DNA of 64,000 nt from Pyrocephalus nanus (lineage: Eukaryota; Chordata; Aves; Passeriformes; Tyrannidae). Where the stretch lies: the NCBI GenBank assembly GCA_038380795.1, contig CM076266.1, positions 37,151,425 through 37,215,424 on the forward strand. The letters run 5' to 3'. Positions within the stretch are counted from its first letter, which is position 1. Each line of letters starts with the position of its first letter. The notes beneath the pieces were generated by a model. It had not been told where the DNA came from, did not search any database, and worked only from the letters and a program-made list of their open reading frames with translations. Below, piece after piece: positions 1 to 12,500 of the stretch. Made by a program: the position numbers and the translations under genes.

Positions 1-3000
1 CTGGTACAATCTTCTAGTATAGATGAGGACAAGGAAAGGAGAACATGAAGATTAAAGGACAAGCTACAACAACATGTCTTAAGTTGCTAGTACTGGCAAT
101 AATATGAATCTTAGTACACCTGATGAGTTCATACATCAAGAGTCACTATAGGAACTGGATAAAGCTGAAGGACAGGCTAGCCCAAAGTTCTGTCTCTGGC
201 ACTGGCCAAAAGCAGATTTCCAGGGAAGATACGGGAGCTAAGCAAGGGCAGTCCCAATCTGCTGCCTCTGATCACTCAAGGACTGTATGAATCAAATGTG
301 ATGTCTAGCCATCCCTGCACTCTCCCTTTGACTCCTTATCCATTTCTAGTATTCACAGTATGGCAAGACAGAAAGATTCATAGCCTGCCTGTAAGTTAGA
401 TGAAGCAGCTCCTTTTTGTTTTAAACCTTGTCTCATATGAGCTTTATTAGGTACTCTGAAGTGCTTGCACTGAAAACAGTGAACAACTGATCACTATCTG
501 TCCTCTTCGTGCTTCTCATTATTTACTAGATGATCATTTTATTTCAATTGGATCCCTGTAGACTGAGGAGGCCTGGTTTGCTCAGCCACTATGTGGACAT
601 TGCTCTGTGCCTCTTGTTTCTCTTCCTGCCCTTCTCTGCACATCAACCTTTCAGCTGAAAGAGGGAGTAGAGAGTAAAAAGATAAACTTGTGCAATATTT
701 AACCTTTGTAGGAATACATGACAGAGCTGGAAAATAGTTGCAGAGTTGTCACATGTCACTGCCTTGGTAAAATAAGAAAAAACTTGCATAGAACAATTAC
801 AAATTGCAAAGATAGACATACTGGAACATCTAAGTATTTTGTCATGATAGCCATGTTAAAGCATATTTAAGGAATAGGTTGATACACTTGCACTTTGGAA
901 ATGGGTTTTCATTAATTTTCCAAGTGCTAGTTTATTAAACCAAACTAGAACGGGTCTAGATATATTTGCCTAGTAGCAAACCAAAACCAAAAATTCCTCA
1001 CGCAAATCCAAATCCCTTCGCCTAGAAAGTATGGATTCATTTCAGTAAAGCAATTGTGATATTCCTCAAACCTTAATATTTGCAACATAATTTTAAAAAG
1101 CCGAAAGGATACTGTATGTAATGAACTCAGAGGATACAATGCAGAATTTTAAGCAAAACAATTGAATAAATAAAATCAAATGCTTGGCAACCTTCTAAGC
1201 AAAATCTTTTAAAGACAAAGTACAGGTAGCAAGCTGACAAATCCTAATCAGATAGTTCTGTTTTACCCCATTGCATTACATTATATTAGACAGTCTGCAA
1301 ACTGCTAAATAGATTTGGGATAATTATTTCTGGTTCAGCTCCTTCTCAGGAAGAAAACCTTGATTTTATTGCAATCTCTGTTAAATTAAAAATGCAGATG
1401 CCTGCTCTGCAACACATGAAACTAGATTCTCATTTGCTGCTTCGGCACAGCTCTTTGAAAAGAAAACTTGGTAGACAGTTTATAGCACATAGGCAGCATA
1501 GTATTTAAAGTTCGTTCCAGCTAAATACGTATGTGTGCAAACCTGATAGATGGATGGGTGCACATTTTGTAATCCTCAGATTCTCCCTTTTTTTCCCCAA
1601 GTATAATCCTCACTGTATATTCATTTTGCAATTCCGCTACCAAAAAAACTCCTCAATCTTGTGTACCACAGCCTGCATGCAGAGATGTGTAGTCAAATAC
1701 AATAAAAATGAATGCATCTTCTGCATTTTTAGGACAGCAGTGATTTTAAATAGGAAACAATTCCACAAATTAGGAGGTGGCATAACAATATCTTATTGTT
1801 TCTGACCATGTAACTTTTGAGATTTAGATTTTTAAACATCTTTAGTGGTTGTCATGGTTGTCATTCTGTCAAAATGAGTGTTTAAATTTTTTATTGAGAC
1901 CCTGCTTATTTTCACAGCCTTTGTAATCCTACTGTGTTAAATAAACACGTCTTGTCCAGCCACTGAAAAAGCTAACATGCCAAGTGATTTGTGGCTTTCC
2001 ACCTGAACTGTTGCTCATGAAATTGGGATTATATGCCTGCAGGCCCACACATGGTAAATGAGTCTCTTCTTAGACTGCCTGCTGTGCTTCCAGGACTTCA
2101 GCAGCAGTCGAGGCTTCCAAGAGTAGCCTGAGTAACAGGAATGCTTGCATGGCTAACACTTTGTAATACAACTTAGTAGCTTAGCTTTTACCTTTATTGA
2201 ATGAAAATATAAAAATTACCAATTTTTTGCTGTCTGTTTCTTGCTCCTTCTTTCATCCCATTAAGCAGATGTGAATGTCTCACTGTGGCTATTCACACAA
2301 ATTTAACTTAATCAATTTGATTACTCATATGTACCAAGAAAAATACCACAGTCCTTATTCTGTAGTTTCTGGTTGAGGTAAACATGCAAGCAAACATGTA
2401 GCAATTGTTGAAAATGTCCTGGAAAGAGACAGGACTATTTATCTTCCCCTCATACTGTCATACCAAATGGAAGTGATAAGTCATTTAGATTGGACTGCAA
2501 ATTAAGTCCCAAGACCTGCCTTGGACTCCAAGTAAACACCTCTGCCTGTAGATCTTTAATATAAGAAAACTGTTGTCTTCACTAGGTACTTGATAGGCAT
2601 TACTGTAGACTAATATTTTATTAATATATTATCCAGTGCTGTGATAAAGTAGGATCGACACCAGTGTAGCTCAATGATGGGGGCTTCTTGACAGAGTAAG
2701 CAAGCAACCTCTCTATTCCCATGTTTTTATTGTACTTATATAAAGACAGTGGTTTTAACTAATTTCAACCAAATTCTTGATGACCTGTTTTATTTTGAAG
2801 TTCCAGATTCCCCCAGCTAGTTACTGAATCACTAGGGAGTTCTCTGCCTTGGAACAAGACTGCGAGTGATGCAGCTGACACCACCACTACGTCCAACTCA
2901 AGGGCAGCCACAATGAACAGCTTATGCAGCCTGTTCCAAACATGGAATGAACTGCCATTAGTATGAGCAGAATGAAGAACTGCTACATTCATTTTGGCTC

Positions 3001-5702
3001 ATGAGGGTGAAACTGGGCAGGCACAAGCCCGTGGTGTATGGAAAATAGCTGGGAAGACACTTTCATTTATGCTGGCAGAGAAGAAAAAAAGGGGCTTTTA
3101 ATAGCACAAATTTCTTTTTTGTAGAAATATGTAGCAGAAAATAAAAAGGGTCTTTATTGCCTACTGTTCACAGTTAACACAAAATAGATATCGCCTCTGC
3201 AAGCACCGATTACAGTCAGTGGTGACTTCTCTGGGATGTGCTGTGGAGAGAAGGGTGAATCTGTCTTGCATGCTCTTCCTTAGGGAGAGCGGGATCTGCT
3301 TCCATTGCATTAACTCTTGCAAAATGTAAAGAAGCAAAGGATAATAAATGATCCTTTTCCAGTGCTGCTGTAGGATGCCAACAAAGGAAACACAATTGTT
3401 TGGTTCATTGAAAATTGGCCTTCTATTTTAAACAGATTTAGATTTTACGATTGTGTTTAACTGGTCAAGATGCTCTTTTGTCTTTTTCTGTTGAGTACGT
3501 AAATTGATGCATATTAAATTCTCATTGTCTTTTTTACTCTAAAGCCACTGTAGAAAGTTCAGGGTATAATCTTTAGAGAAAAGCAATTGCTGTGGTCACA
3601 TTTAAAATAAATTTTGAATGGAAGCAAATTTGAATGTCTTTGAAATGTTTTGCATAGCTTTATCAAAAAATAAAAAGTTTTCATAGTTTCAGTGTATAAC
3701 TAAAGTTTAAGAACTGCACAAAATCTGGTTGCAAAACCCCTTAATATATGAATTATTTTTTTAATTTATTATTTATTAATTCAATACTTTAGTCCAGTTT
3801 TTTATAGCCACTGGGAACTGCCCATGAGACTGTAAGCCAAGACACTCGTTCTACTCGTTCAGAGCTATTCCAGAATCAATCTGGGACTCCTGGATCTCCA
3901 CCCATCCCACAGCTCTGGGTCACATTTTGCTAAACATTGAGTCTCTCCTCCTTGCAGTTGCCAACCATCTGTGTTAGGAGTGAAGCTGTCTCTTATCAGT
4001 TTACTCTCCAGTTTTCCCCATGCAAGGCAGGTTGCCCTTTGAGTTTTGGAGCAGAGCTCGCTGCTTCCACAGCACATCCCAGCCAGGGAACAATAATTCC
4101 ACATGAGGAATCCAGCTGCTCTCCCAAATGATACTGCACTGTATTACCACAAAGCCACAGTGCTGTTCAAAACACCCACTATAAGCCAACTCCATTCCCA
4201 TGCTAGAGATCAGAAAACAGGAACACACTTGGCCTTCTCCTCCCTGTGCTTCCAGCAGTTTGCCTGCCCAGTTAGGCTGAGGTCTGTCCACATCTGTTTT
4301 GCAGCACTCCTCTCACTGACTTAATTGTACATGCTTACTGATATCCCAGACAAACCACAAGGAACCACTTGCATAAAGCTAGCTAACAAAGAAAGGAAAA
4401 AATAAAGAAAAAGAAATAGCAATATTTTTACAAAAAATAAATGTAAAATATTTATTTCTTCATAGAGGAAATAAATTTTCTCTTTGCAGATGTTGCTAAT
4501 TACGCATAGAGGTTTAATTTTTTTTTTTTTTTAACTTAAAAGATCTGGAATCTTCATTCTAAATCTTTGATTTATCCTTAGCAATGACTTTTTTTAGATA
4601 AAAGGAAGGATGTCAGTGAAAACTTGGTTTTGGTGGGACCCAGAACAAACATAATCACTTTAATAATTCATTCATTCTCTAATAATATCCTTCAGGGAGA
4701 CTGGCTACTTCCACTGATTGTTTTAGTACTTATTTTAAACAACAATAGGCTCACCCATTTAACAAATTAGTTTAAACTTCAGAAGTCATCACTTGTCAGA
4801 CATTGTTTGTTTTTCATATAAAATGTGGGACAATGCTGTTCTATGATGGAAAAGTCCAATGCAGAGAAACCTCTGCTCTTTTGATGTGCAGTGCTGCAGC
4901 AGTGCCTCCAGGACTTTCCAAAGCCTTCGTGACAGCAAGTCACCATGGACATTTTTTTGGATTCAGTCCATTGCTGAGCACAGTAAATAATGATAGTATT
5001 TTTGTCCATCATGACCTTGGTTTCTCTGCAGGGGGTATGTTGTATAGACCTGACCACTTTTCACCAGAGCAGTGTTGATCACAGCTATTGGAAAGGTTCA
5101 TCCAGGAGATAATAGTTGTCAGAAATACTGGGGGGGAAGGACAGTGTAGAGAAATGGATATGAAAAAAATAGCTGGAGGCATTTATTTTAGCTGCTGGAA
5201 AGGGTATGTTATAGAAAAAAAAAAAAAAAAAAAGCCTCAGTTTCCTCCTAAAGTGTGTTATTTACAAAAGAGCAAAATGCAGCGTAAAGTGAACAGAAGG
5301 TAAATATAATCTAGAAAGAAACTTTACCCTGCACAGCATGTCAGTGACCTGTGGGATACACCATGGAACCAGGTCAGTCAGCTGCTGTAGGTTCCTTCAC
5401 AAAGAGGCCAACAATAAAAAAATCTGTTGCCTGTCCTTCCATGTGGTATATCTGACATGTGATGAAAGCAATGACTTCTATCTGTAGTTACCTCTGCTTG
5501 ACACATAAGGTTTGCCACATGCAAAGCATCATCCAATCTCTCCTGTAAGCTTTAATACAACTTAAAACAGAGATCAGACTGTTTTAGTCAAGATCACTTT
5601 AATTTGGACTGTACATAACAGGAGTAAATCCACTGAGACACATCACAATTATATCATTTAACCAACTTGATGTTTTTTGGTGTTATAATTCCTGGCTATC
5701 CC
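1..5702. other. AT-rich intergenic DNA, no gene recognised
   Basis: No reading frame here has recognisable protein similarity; the longest are under 100 codons and look like chance. The block is AT-rich, with a T15 run at 4518-4532 and an A19 run at 5215-5233. A somewhat more GC-rich stretch lies at about 3840-4320, but I see no CR1 or coding signature in it. If human gene order holds, the 3' end of CPVL would lie at or beyond this left edge. I did not recognise any of its exons. Confidence 0.6.
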
Positions 5703-5885
5703 AATCATAGATTAATTTTGGTTGTAAAGATTTAAGATTTAAGATTATCGAGTCAAAATGATAGCCTAGCACTGCCAAGTCCACCATTAAACTGTGTCCC
5801 TAAGTGTTACCTACACATCTTTTAAATACCTCCAGGTATTTAAGTGATGACTCCACCACTTCCCTGTGCAGACTGTTCCAGAAGG
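5703..5885 (-). mobile_element. CR1 LINE, 3'-terminal fragment
   Basis: Read on the + strand, this begins with the reverse complement of a CR1 3' tail (an AATCATAG-like octamer), then a degenerate GGTTGTAAAG...ATTATCGAGTC stretch, then 'agcactgccaag', 'taaactgtgtccctaagtg' and 'gactccaccacttccctg'. These are characteristic words of the CR1 3' end, so the element's sense strand is -. It joins abruptly to an internal reverse transcriptase segment at about 5885. Identification is from remembered CR1 consensus words; divergence is clearly substantial. Confidence 0.8.
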
Positions 5886-6800
5886 ATACTGTGAGAGACA
5901 TTATTGAAAGCTTTATTGAAATGAAAAAAAAAAAAAATTACATCAGTTGGCTTCCCTTGATCCACTAGGTGGATTAACCTTGTCATAAAAGGAAATCAGA
6001 TTTGATAATCAGGACTTTCCTCTCATGAAGCTGTGCTGGCTGTGACCAATGACTGTATTGTCTTTTGGTTGTTTTTCAATACTTCCCAGAATAATTTTCT
6101 CCATAACTTTACCAGGCACTGATGTGACACTGACAGGCCTGTAGTTTCAGTGTCCTCCTTCCTGCCCTTATTGAAAATTTAGACAACATTCATGAGCTTC
6201 CAGTCAGCTGGGATTTCTCCACATTCCCAAGACCACTCAAAAATCATTGAGATAGATTTTGCGATGACATCAGTCAGCTCTTTGAGGATTCTGGAATGAA
6301 TCCCATCAGGCCCTATAGATTTGTAGGGATCCAGCTGAAGCAGCCAATCTGGCACAATTTCAGGGTTGGCTGGGAGTTGATCATTCTGGTAGTCATGGTC
6401 CTCCAGCTCAGGGCACTGAGACTCCCTTGGTCCAGCATCTGCACTGAAGACAGAGGCAAAGAAAGAATTAAACACCTCTGCGTTGTCTCTCTCTCTGTTT
6501 GTGAGGTGACCATCCTCATCCTATAACAGACTGCTGATATTTCTATACACCTATTGCCATTAATGTATTTGAAAAAGCTCTTTTTATTGTCCCCCACATT
6601 TCTAGCACCTTCAACTCCAGCTGAGCTTTGGCAACAGAAATTATCTCTCTACAGTAGCAAACAGCATCTCTGTCACTTGACCTTGCTGCCACTGGTTGTA
6701 CACCTTCTTTTTTTGTCTTATTTCCAAGAGAAGATCCCTGCTCAGCCCAGCTGGCCTTCTGCTTTGCCTGTTTGACTTCCGATATTTGGTAATTGCCTCT
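5880..6800 (-). mobile_element. CR1 LINE, reverse-transcriptase region (decayed)
   Basis: The minus strand translates, with frame breaks, into CR1 pol. One frame (6475-6179) contains a DPYKSIGPDGIHSRILKEL motif, the CR1 reverse transcriptase segment around the Gly-Pro-Asp-Gly-Ile/Met-His signature, followed by GEIPADWKLMNVV. An overlapping frame (6597-6313) has DNKKSFFKYING, the linker just before the transcriptase domain. A third (6871-6641) includes [11 protein letters not shown] and QWQQGQVT, the region between endonuclease and transcriptase. Downstream in element sense (5891-6180) lies the 'tttgataatcaggactttcc...ccaggcactgatgtgacactgacaggcctgtagttt' block of the transcriptase C-terminal half. 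An internal A-rich tract (about 5923-5937) and frameshifts show it is dead. Confidence 0.88.
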
Positions 6801-6807
6801 TCAAGCA

Positions 6808-6945
6808 GCTCAATGTCTTTCCTGTAGTGAGGAGCCCAAAACTGAACACAGGATTTGATGTGCAGCCTCATCAGTGCCGAGTACAGGGGGGTGACTGTTG
6901 CCCTGATCCTGCTGGCCAGACTATTTCTGATACAATCACACAGGG
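6808..6945 (-). mobile_element. CR1 LINE fragment, segment downstream of RT, out of order
   Basis: The + strand words 'cagctcaatgtctttcctgtagtgagg', 'cccaaaactgaacacagg', 'tcatcagtgccgagtacagggg' and 'cctgctggccagactatttctgatac' match the CR1 segment encoding the [20 protein letters not shown] motif. In an intact element this segment lies between the 3' tail and the transcriptase core. Here it sits beyond the linker, so it is either a separate insertion or the product of rearrangement. Confidence 0.8.
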
Positions 6946-9055
6946 TAGTTACGTCCTAAAGCAAATGCCCTTCCTACACACAGCACAGAGGTCAAAGAGG
7001 AAGTCTGGATCATAAGTAATGTAAACTGGGACTCACTTTGTTTCTCAGGAGCATGCCAACTGCAGTCAAAGCAGGTGAACTATGCTGGAAGACCCTCTCC
7101 CAGCCATCCTTTGAAGCAGAGCCTGGAGCAGGGGAGCTGCAGATGTTTACCCACCTGACTGCACCAGCTATTGTCTTGTGCCTCAGGTTCCTGCAGATTG
7201 GCAATTAGGGCAGAAATCTGGAAATCCACAGCACAGTTAGCAGCTTCTGGTCATGGTGGTGATTGGATTAGGGGAAAGAGTGCTGTCTGGAAGGATACAG
7301 CACTGGTTGCTCTGGGGATTTAAACTGATCCCCCAGCCAAAGTAAAATGAGTGTGGTAGCTGTGGTTTGCTTTCTGTTAACATTATCTTACAGTTTATGT
7401 CCTAGAGAAATTGGCATAGCTGGCAAATCCTGGGAGCGAGGCCCAGAACTGATTTAGCATGAAGCCTGAACTTTCTCTCACCCTTTGAAGTCCAAGTTTT
7501 CATACTCAGCATCAACATGAAGGGACAGCGTAATGCAGCAATGCTTCTCTTCCTGCATTTTTTTTGTTTTGTGTGAATGTCAGAAATCATGGAACTGAGA
7601 TTTTTTTTTTAAAATCTACTGATGGGAATAGTTATATATTTTAAACGTGTTCGGAAATGAGGAACTCATACCTTAAAAAATCAGATACAGAAATTTTCTT
7701 CTAAGAATGTAATTAAACAGGTAAAATGAGTTGGATAGAAATAATTTGGGTTTTAAAGGTGAACTTTATGAGTTGAAAGTAATACTCTGGATTAGAATCT
7801 TTTGTGCCAAAATTCAAAGAAACATAAATCATACAGGGTTTAACACATATGTTCTTGGACAAAAACATAGGAGATATGTTAAAAAAATCTGTCATTCTGT
7901 AATGCAAATCAGATTTCCTCTAATTTTACTTTAGTGGGCTTCACTTTTCTTTAAACAATAAAGATTAGCTAACGGACCTCCTTTCTCATGTTTATATACA
8001 TGTTGGAAGAATAATTCAGACATCTTTTGATACTGTATCTAGCTGTGCTGAAGCTGTATGCAATCTAAAATGTATTGAGTCAACCGTACTCGTTTTTTGA
8101 CATGATTAATCCATTCAAATTTTTTTAACAGAGCAAATGGTATAGGAGTAATTAATTTCCAAATGTTTGGTTGCTGAAGTGTAGTTTTTTTTAAAATGTA
8201 TCTTAACAATATGAGAAATTTTCAAAAGCCACTAATATCCTATTCTCAAAAGCAAAATGGGTGCATAGCATAAATCACTCAAAAAAAAGAAAAAGAATGC
8301 TAATCTTTATATTGTTCAAAAGCATTTGAAACCATTTTCCTAATTGCCACTTAAAAATCCTTTACTAGCTAATAAAAGAAAATAATAAACTTTAACTCAT
8401 ATACTTTTTTGTGTTATATGGTGTTTTGGAGGTAAGAAAAATTTGGTCTGAACTTCAGTAGGGTATAAAAGATGTTCACCACTATGCATTAAAAAGCAGC
8501 TCAGCAGGAAGAATTGCCTATTGAATCAGAAGGATTCTGCCCCTGATTAACTCTGAAGGAGTGTTTGTGTGTAAGGTGAATAAGGACTGAATTACTTACT
8601 AACACTCCCCAAAAGCAGTGAAAGATTTAACTATTCTCCTGAGAGAAGGAGTTGTAGGAGAGGATTGGATGGATGGGAGACTTTGAACTATGAAAGATGG
8701 GTCCATCAAGATGTGTTTAGAGTTGCTACAGCCAGATGACTGCATTTAATTGCAGCATTCATAAGAGATTTTAGGCTGAAAAATAAATTTCAGAAAGGGG
8801 TAGGACTAGAATTTGGGCTGATAAAAACTGGAACGCTGTAATCCCTGCAGCTGGAGAGAGGCAACATAGTTCAGGGTGAGTGGACAATTGTTTTCAGATT
8901 TCCTTTCTGTAGTTCTAGGTGGGTGGGGAACGTGTGCTTGCAAACCCAAGATGCTGCAGATCCTGGAAAAGTTTTCAAGCTCTGCTTGGAGCAGGGATTA
9001 ACAGTGACACTAATCCACTGTCCTCTGAATACAGCAGTTTTAAAAATAGAAGTCT
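6946..9055. other. AT-rich intergenic DNA
   Basis: No gene, tRNA or clear repeat is recognised. A moderately GC-richer stretch at about 7020-7340 carries only short chance frames. The remainder is AT-rich with short A and T runs. Confidence 0.55.
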
Positions 9056-9567
9056 AGAAGACTTGGGGTTAGAAGGGACCTTAAAGGTCATCTATTTCCA
9101 GCTCCCCTGACATGGATAGGGATACCTCTCACTAGGCTGCTCAAAGCCCTATCCACCTAGCCTTGAACTCTTCCAGGGATGGAGCATCCACAGCTTCTCT
9201 GGGCAACCTCTTCCATCACCCTCACAGAATTTCCTCTTCATTAGAATTTCTTCCTAATATCTAATCTAAACCTACTCTCTTCAGTTTAAAGCCATCAGTC
9301 TTTCTCCTGCCACTACATGCCCTTGTCAAAAGACCCTCTCCAGCTTCCTTGCAGACCGCTTTAGGTCTTGTAAAGCTGCTGTAGGGTCTCCCTGAAGCCT
9401 TCTCTCCTCCAGGCTGAACAACCCCAACTTTCTCAGTCTCTCTTCACAGGAGAGGTGTTTCATCCCTCTGATCATCTTTGGGACCTTCCTGTGGACCCAC
9501 TCTATCAAGTCCACATTCTTCCTATGTTGGAAGCCCCAGGGCTGGACGCAGTACTCAAGAAGACTTT
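9056..9567 (-). mobile_element. CR1 LINE, 3' portion (about 510 bp)
   Basis: Read from its 3' end on the + strand, it shows 'agaagggaccttaaaggtcatct', 'ccttgaactcttccagggatggagcatccacagcttctctgggcaacct', 'tctaatctaaacctactctcttcagtttaaa' and 'ctgaacaaccccaactttctcagtctctcttcacaggag', then 'ggctggacgcagtactcaag'. These are successive blocks of the CR1 C-terminal coding region and 3' UTR. The minus-strand frame 9514-9326 still reads KMIRGMKHLSCEERLRKLGL, typical of the C-terminal end of CR1 pol. It is a 5'-truncated copy, the usual form for CR1. Confidence 0.93.
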
Positions 9568-12500
9568 AGGGTTAATGAAAGGATCAGGGTTGCTCAATAA
9601 TTAAATTTCTTAAAATAATCTTAAATAAACCTCGAATCTTCAAAAAGCTGCTGAGGATCATTTCTAACCAGGATGCATCTTCACATGGCAGGGTCTACCT
9701 GTCATGAGCTACCCTGAGATGAAATGGACTAGAAAGCATGAGGTCACAGCTGGGATGAGCAGAGCTCTTGGTTTAAGTGTAAGGAAAGGGCTTTTTATTG
9801 CACTTAGGAACAGTGTTTGCATTCTGCCATCAAAAACACAAATCCAACCTCACTGACCTGATTATACCAAGAATCTGTCTTTCCTGCTCATGCCAGCCTG
9901 AACCCTACCATTAACACTAATCCTGAAATTAAAGCTACACCTAGATTAGCAAAACCTGTCCAAGTCTGAACTAAGCACAGCTCAGGGGCTTCTGATTGTA
10001 ACAACATAAAAATCATGCAGCAACACTGTCCACATAGTGGCAAATTTTCAGGCTATTTATCTGCACTCAAGTTTGTATATCTTGAGTTAGAGAGACTGGC
10101 GATGCTTCTGAGTGAATTCACAAACTCCCCAAGATCCTCATAGGCTGAAGTCATTCACGTGATGAGGGGAGAGGCAGCATACCTCTCCAGAAGGTATATT
10201 ATTTGGTCTGTCACTATGGAATGAGGTCCATTCTGCACTGCATTCCAGTTTCTTTATATTTCTCAAGTGGAAAGCAGCTGGTATATTCAACTAAAATGTT
10301 TCTTAGGTTGATTGGAGCTCCCAGCTGACAGAGAACCAGTGCAGTTGGTTCCCATTCAACTACTCTTTGGGATATTTGACAATTTTGATGGTCTAGTTTA
10401 GAATTTTGTTGTTTCAAAATGAAACTTTCATAGATTAGTGATATATGTATAAAGAGCTAAATCTCTTCAATTTTAAGCTTTCTTACCCCCAGTGTCCAAG
10501 CTGCTGACAAGTTGGTCTGATTCAATATAATAACAAAGAAAAAATATTGTTTATTATTTAAATATAATGTCAATATTAAAAAAGTAGAGGGAAGAGGATA
10601 TATTACAAATAAAGACGAAAAGATACTTGAAATCTCACTGTCTTCTTATATGTTCTTCATAATTTAGAAATATGGCACCATGCTCTTGCTAACACCATTA
10701 AGTGCCAAGACAGAGCATGTGTGTTTTTGCCTTATTAGTTTAGTGGAATCAGTTAAATAGAAGCAGAAGATCAAAGAATTTCAGAACCAAAAAAAACCAA
10801 AACAAACATAAATTGCCAGCCAAGTCACACAAATCCATTATATAGAATATATAAGCAACAAAAGAGAGAGAAAAAATGTTTGCATTAACCCAACAACAGT
10901 CAGTTCAGAAAGTCAATAAAAAAAGCTCAATTGGTTGTTTTACTATGGTTTCTTATGCAAGTAATAATTCATACTAAAAATCTTTGATTTGTAACATTAA
11001 ATTTGCAACAGCTGCTTAATTGTTAAGTAGCTTTAAGAGTAGATTAGTTTGCAGCAAAATACACAAAGGTTATTATCTTAATTTACCATATAATCCAAAT
11101 TCATATAAGGGGACACTGTAGATACAAATGTTTGCAGTTGTTAGACTGTGAAATACTTGCCATTAACTTATTGCTTACCATGTTGAAGACTGTACTGTAA
11201 TTATAAAATGCAATAGATCATTCCATGATGAATCTTCTCTTCACTAAAAAAAGGCTGTCGAGAAGATAATCTACATCAAGGGTTGAGTCCTTAAGACAGA
11301 AAATTCAAGTGTTGCAACAGTATTTCCTGGGACATGATATCAGCTATCAGCTCCAGTGAGTACATGCAAAGCATATGTGCAGGACATGAAATTCAGCCTG
11401 TGGTTTCAAGCAATTAAACTAAATGTGAATTTGTCCCAAAAGCAAATTTTCTCCAACTCTATGTTCTCAAAATAATATATATTTTCTCTTTGGAAAAAAA
11501 TTCAAGATTGTGCTCATCCTACCTTACTAGACTGAACAGAATGAACATTCATGCTGAATGAAGAAATCATACAACTGTAATAACCAATTATTCATGACTA
11601 TTAATACTCATGAGAGTAAATAATTGAAGAGATGTTTCTGCTTGAGAAAAAGATTAACAGACTGAAAGACTAATTACTTTGTCCCAGAACTATAACTTAG
11701 TTCACAGAACTGCTAGCAAATAGCTCCTCCTGCAGCAGTATGACCCCCTTTCCTCTCCAAAACTCACCTAGCATATTTTTCAAAATTTTATATTTAATTT
11801 TTTAGCCTCTATATCACATGGAGCAGAAGGCCATTTATTTCTCATGCTCTATTGATGGATCGACGAATTACTCCATCTTCTTTAGTTACTAAAATAAAAG
11901 GAAACATACAGAAATATAGACAAGATTCAAACAACAAAACACTTGACTAAACTTTTAAATCTGCGGTTTTTTCAAGTAGTTCAATAGTGGATTTTTTTTT
12001 TTTTTTTTCTAAATAGTTTACACTGTTATTGTGGAGTAGCATGAAACAGACTCTGCACTCCCTTTCTTTACAGGAAACCAAAGCTGATTCCGAATGAACC
12101 TGACAAAGTGACATGTGTGGCTAAGACCAGAGTTGGGACCAAGCATCGAGGCTTCTTTGGATAGAATACATATTAAGAGAACATCATTTGCAGATGTTCT
12201 TTATCCACTTGGATTCTTTGGTTATCACTATCTCTGCTCACATGAGCCAGGGCCAAAACAAACAAGTTGTCCTTCTCAGCAAAGTGCCTCTGATGGTGCC
12301 GTGTGGACAAAAGGCCTCCAAAGCAATGGTTCTCAGCATTCCAGCTGATTAGCTCTTCTAATTGGCTCTGTCTCCTCCCATCCCAGGATCTTCTCACAAT
12401 AAATTTAGTTAGGAAAAGATGCATAAAATTCAGTATGAAGGAAATATCAGGGAGATGATGTGAAAGTAACATTGCTTTTCAAGCTGCATTCCTAGCATAG

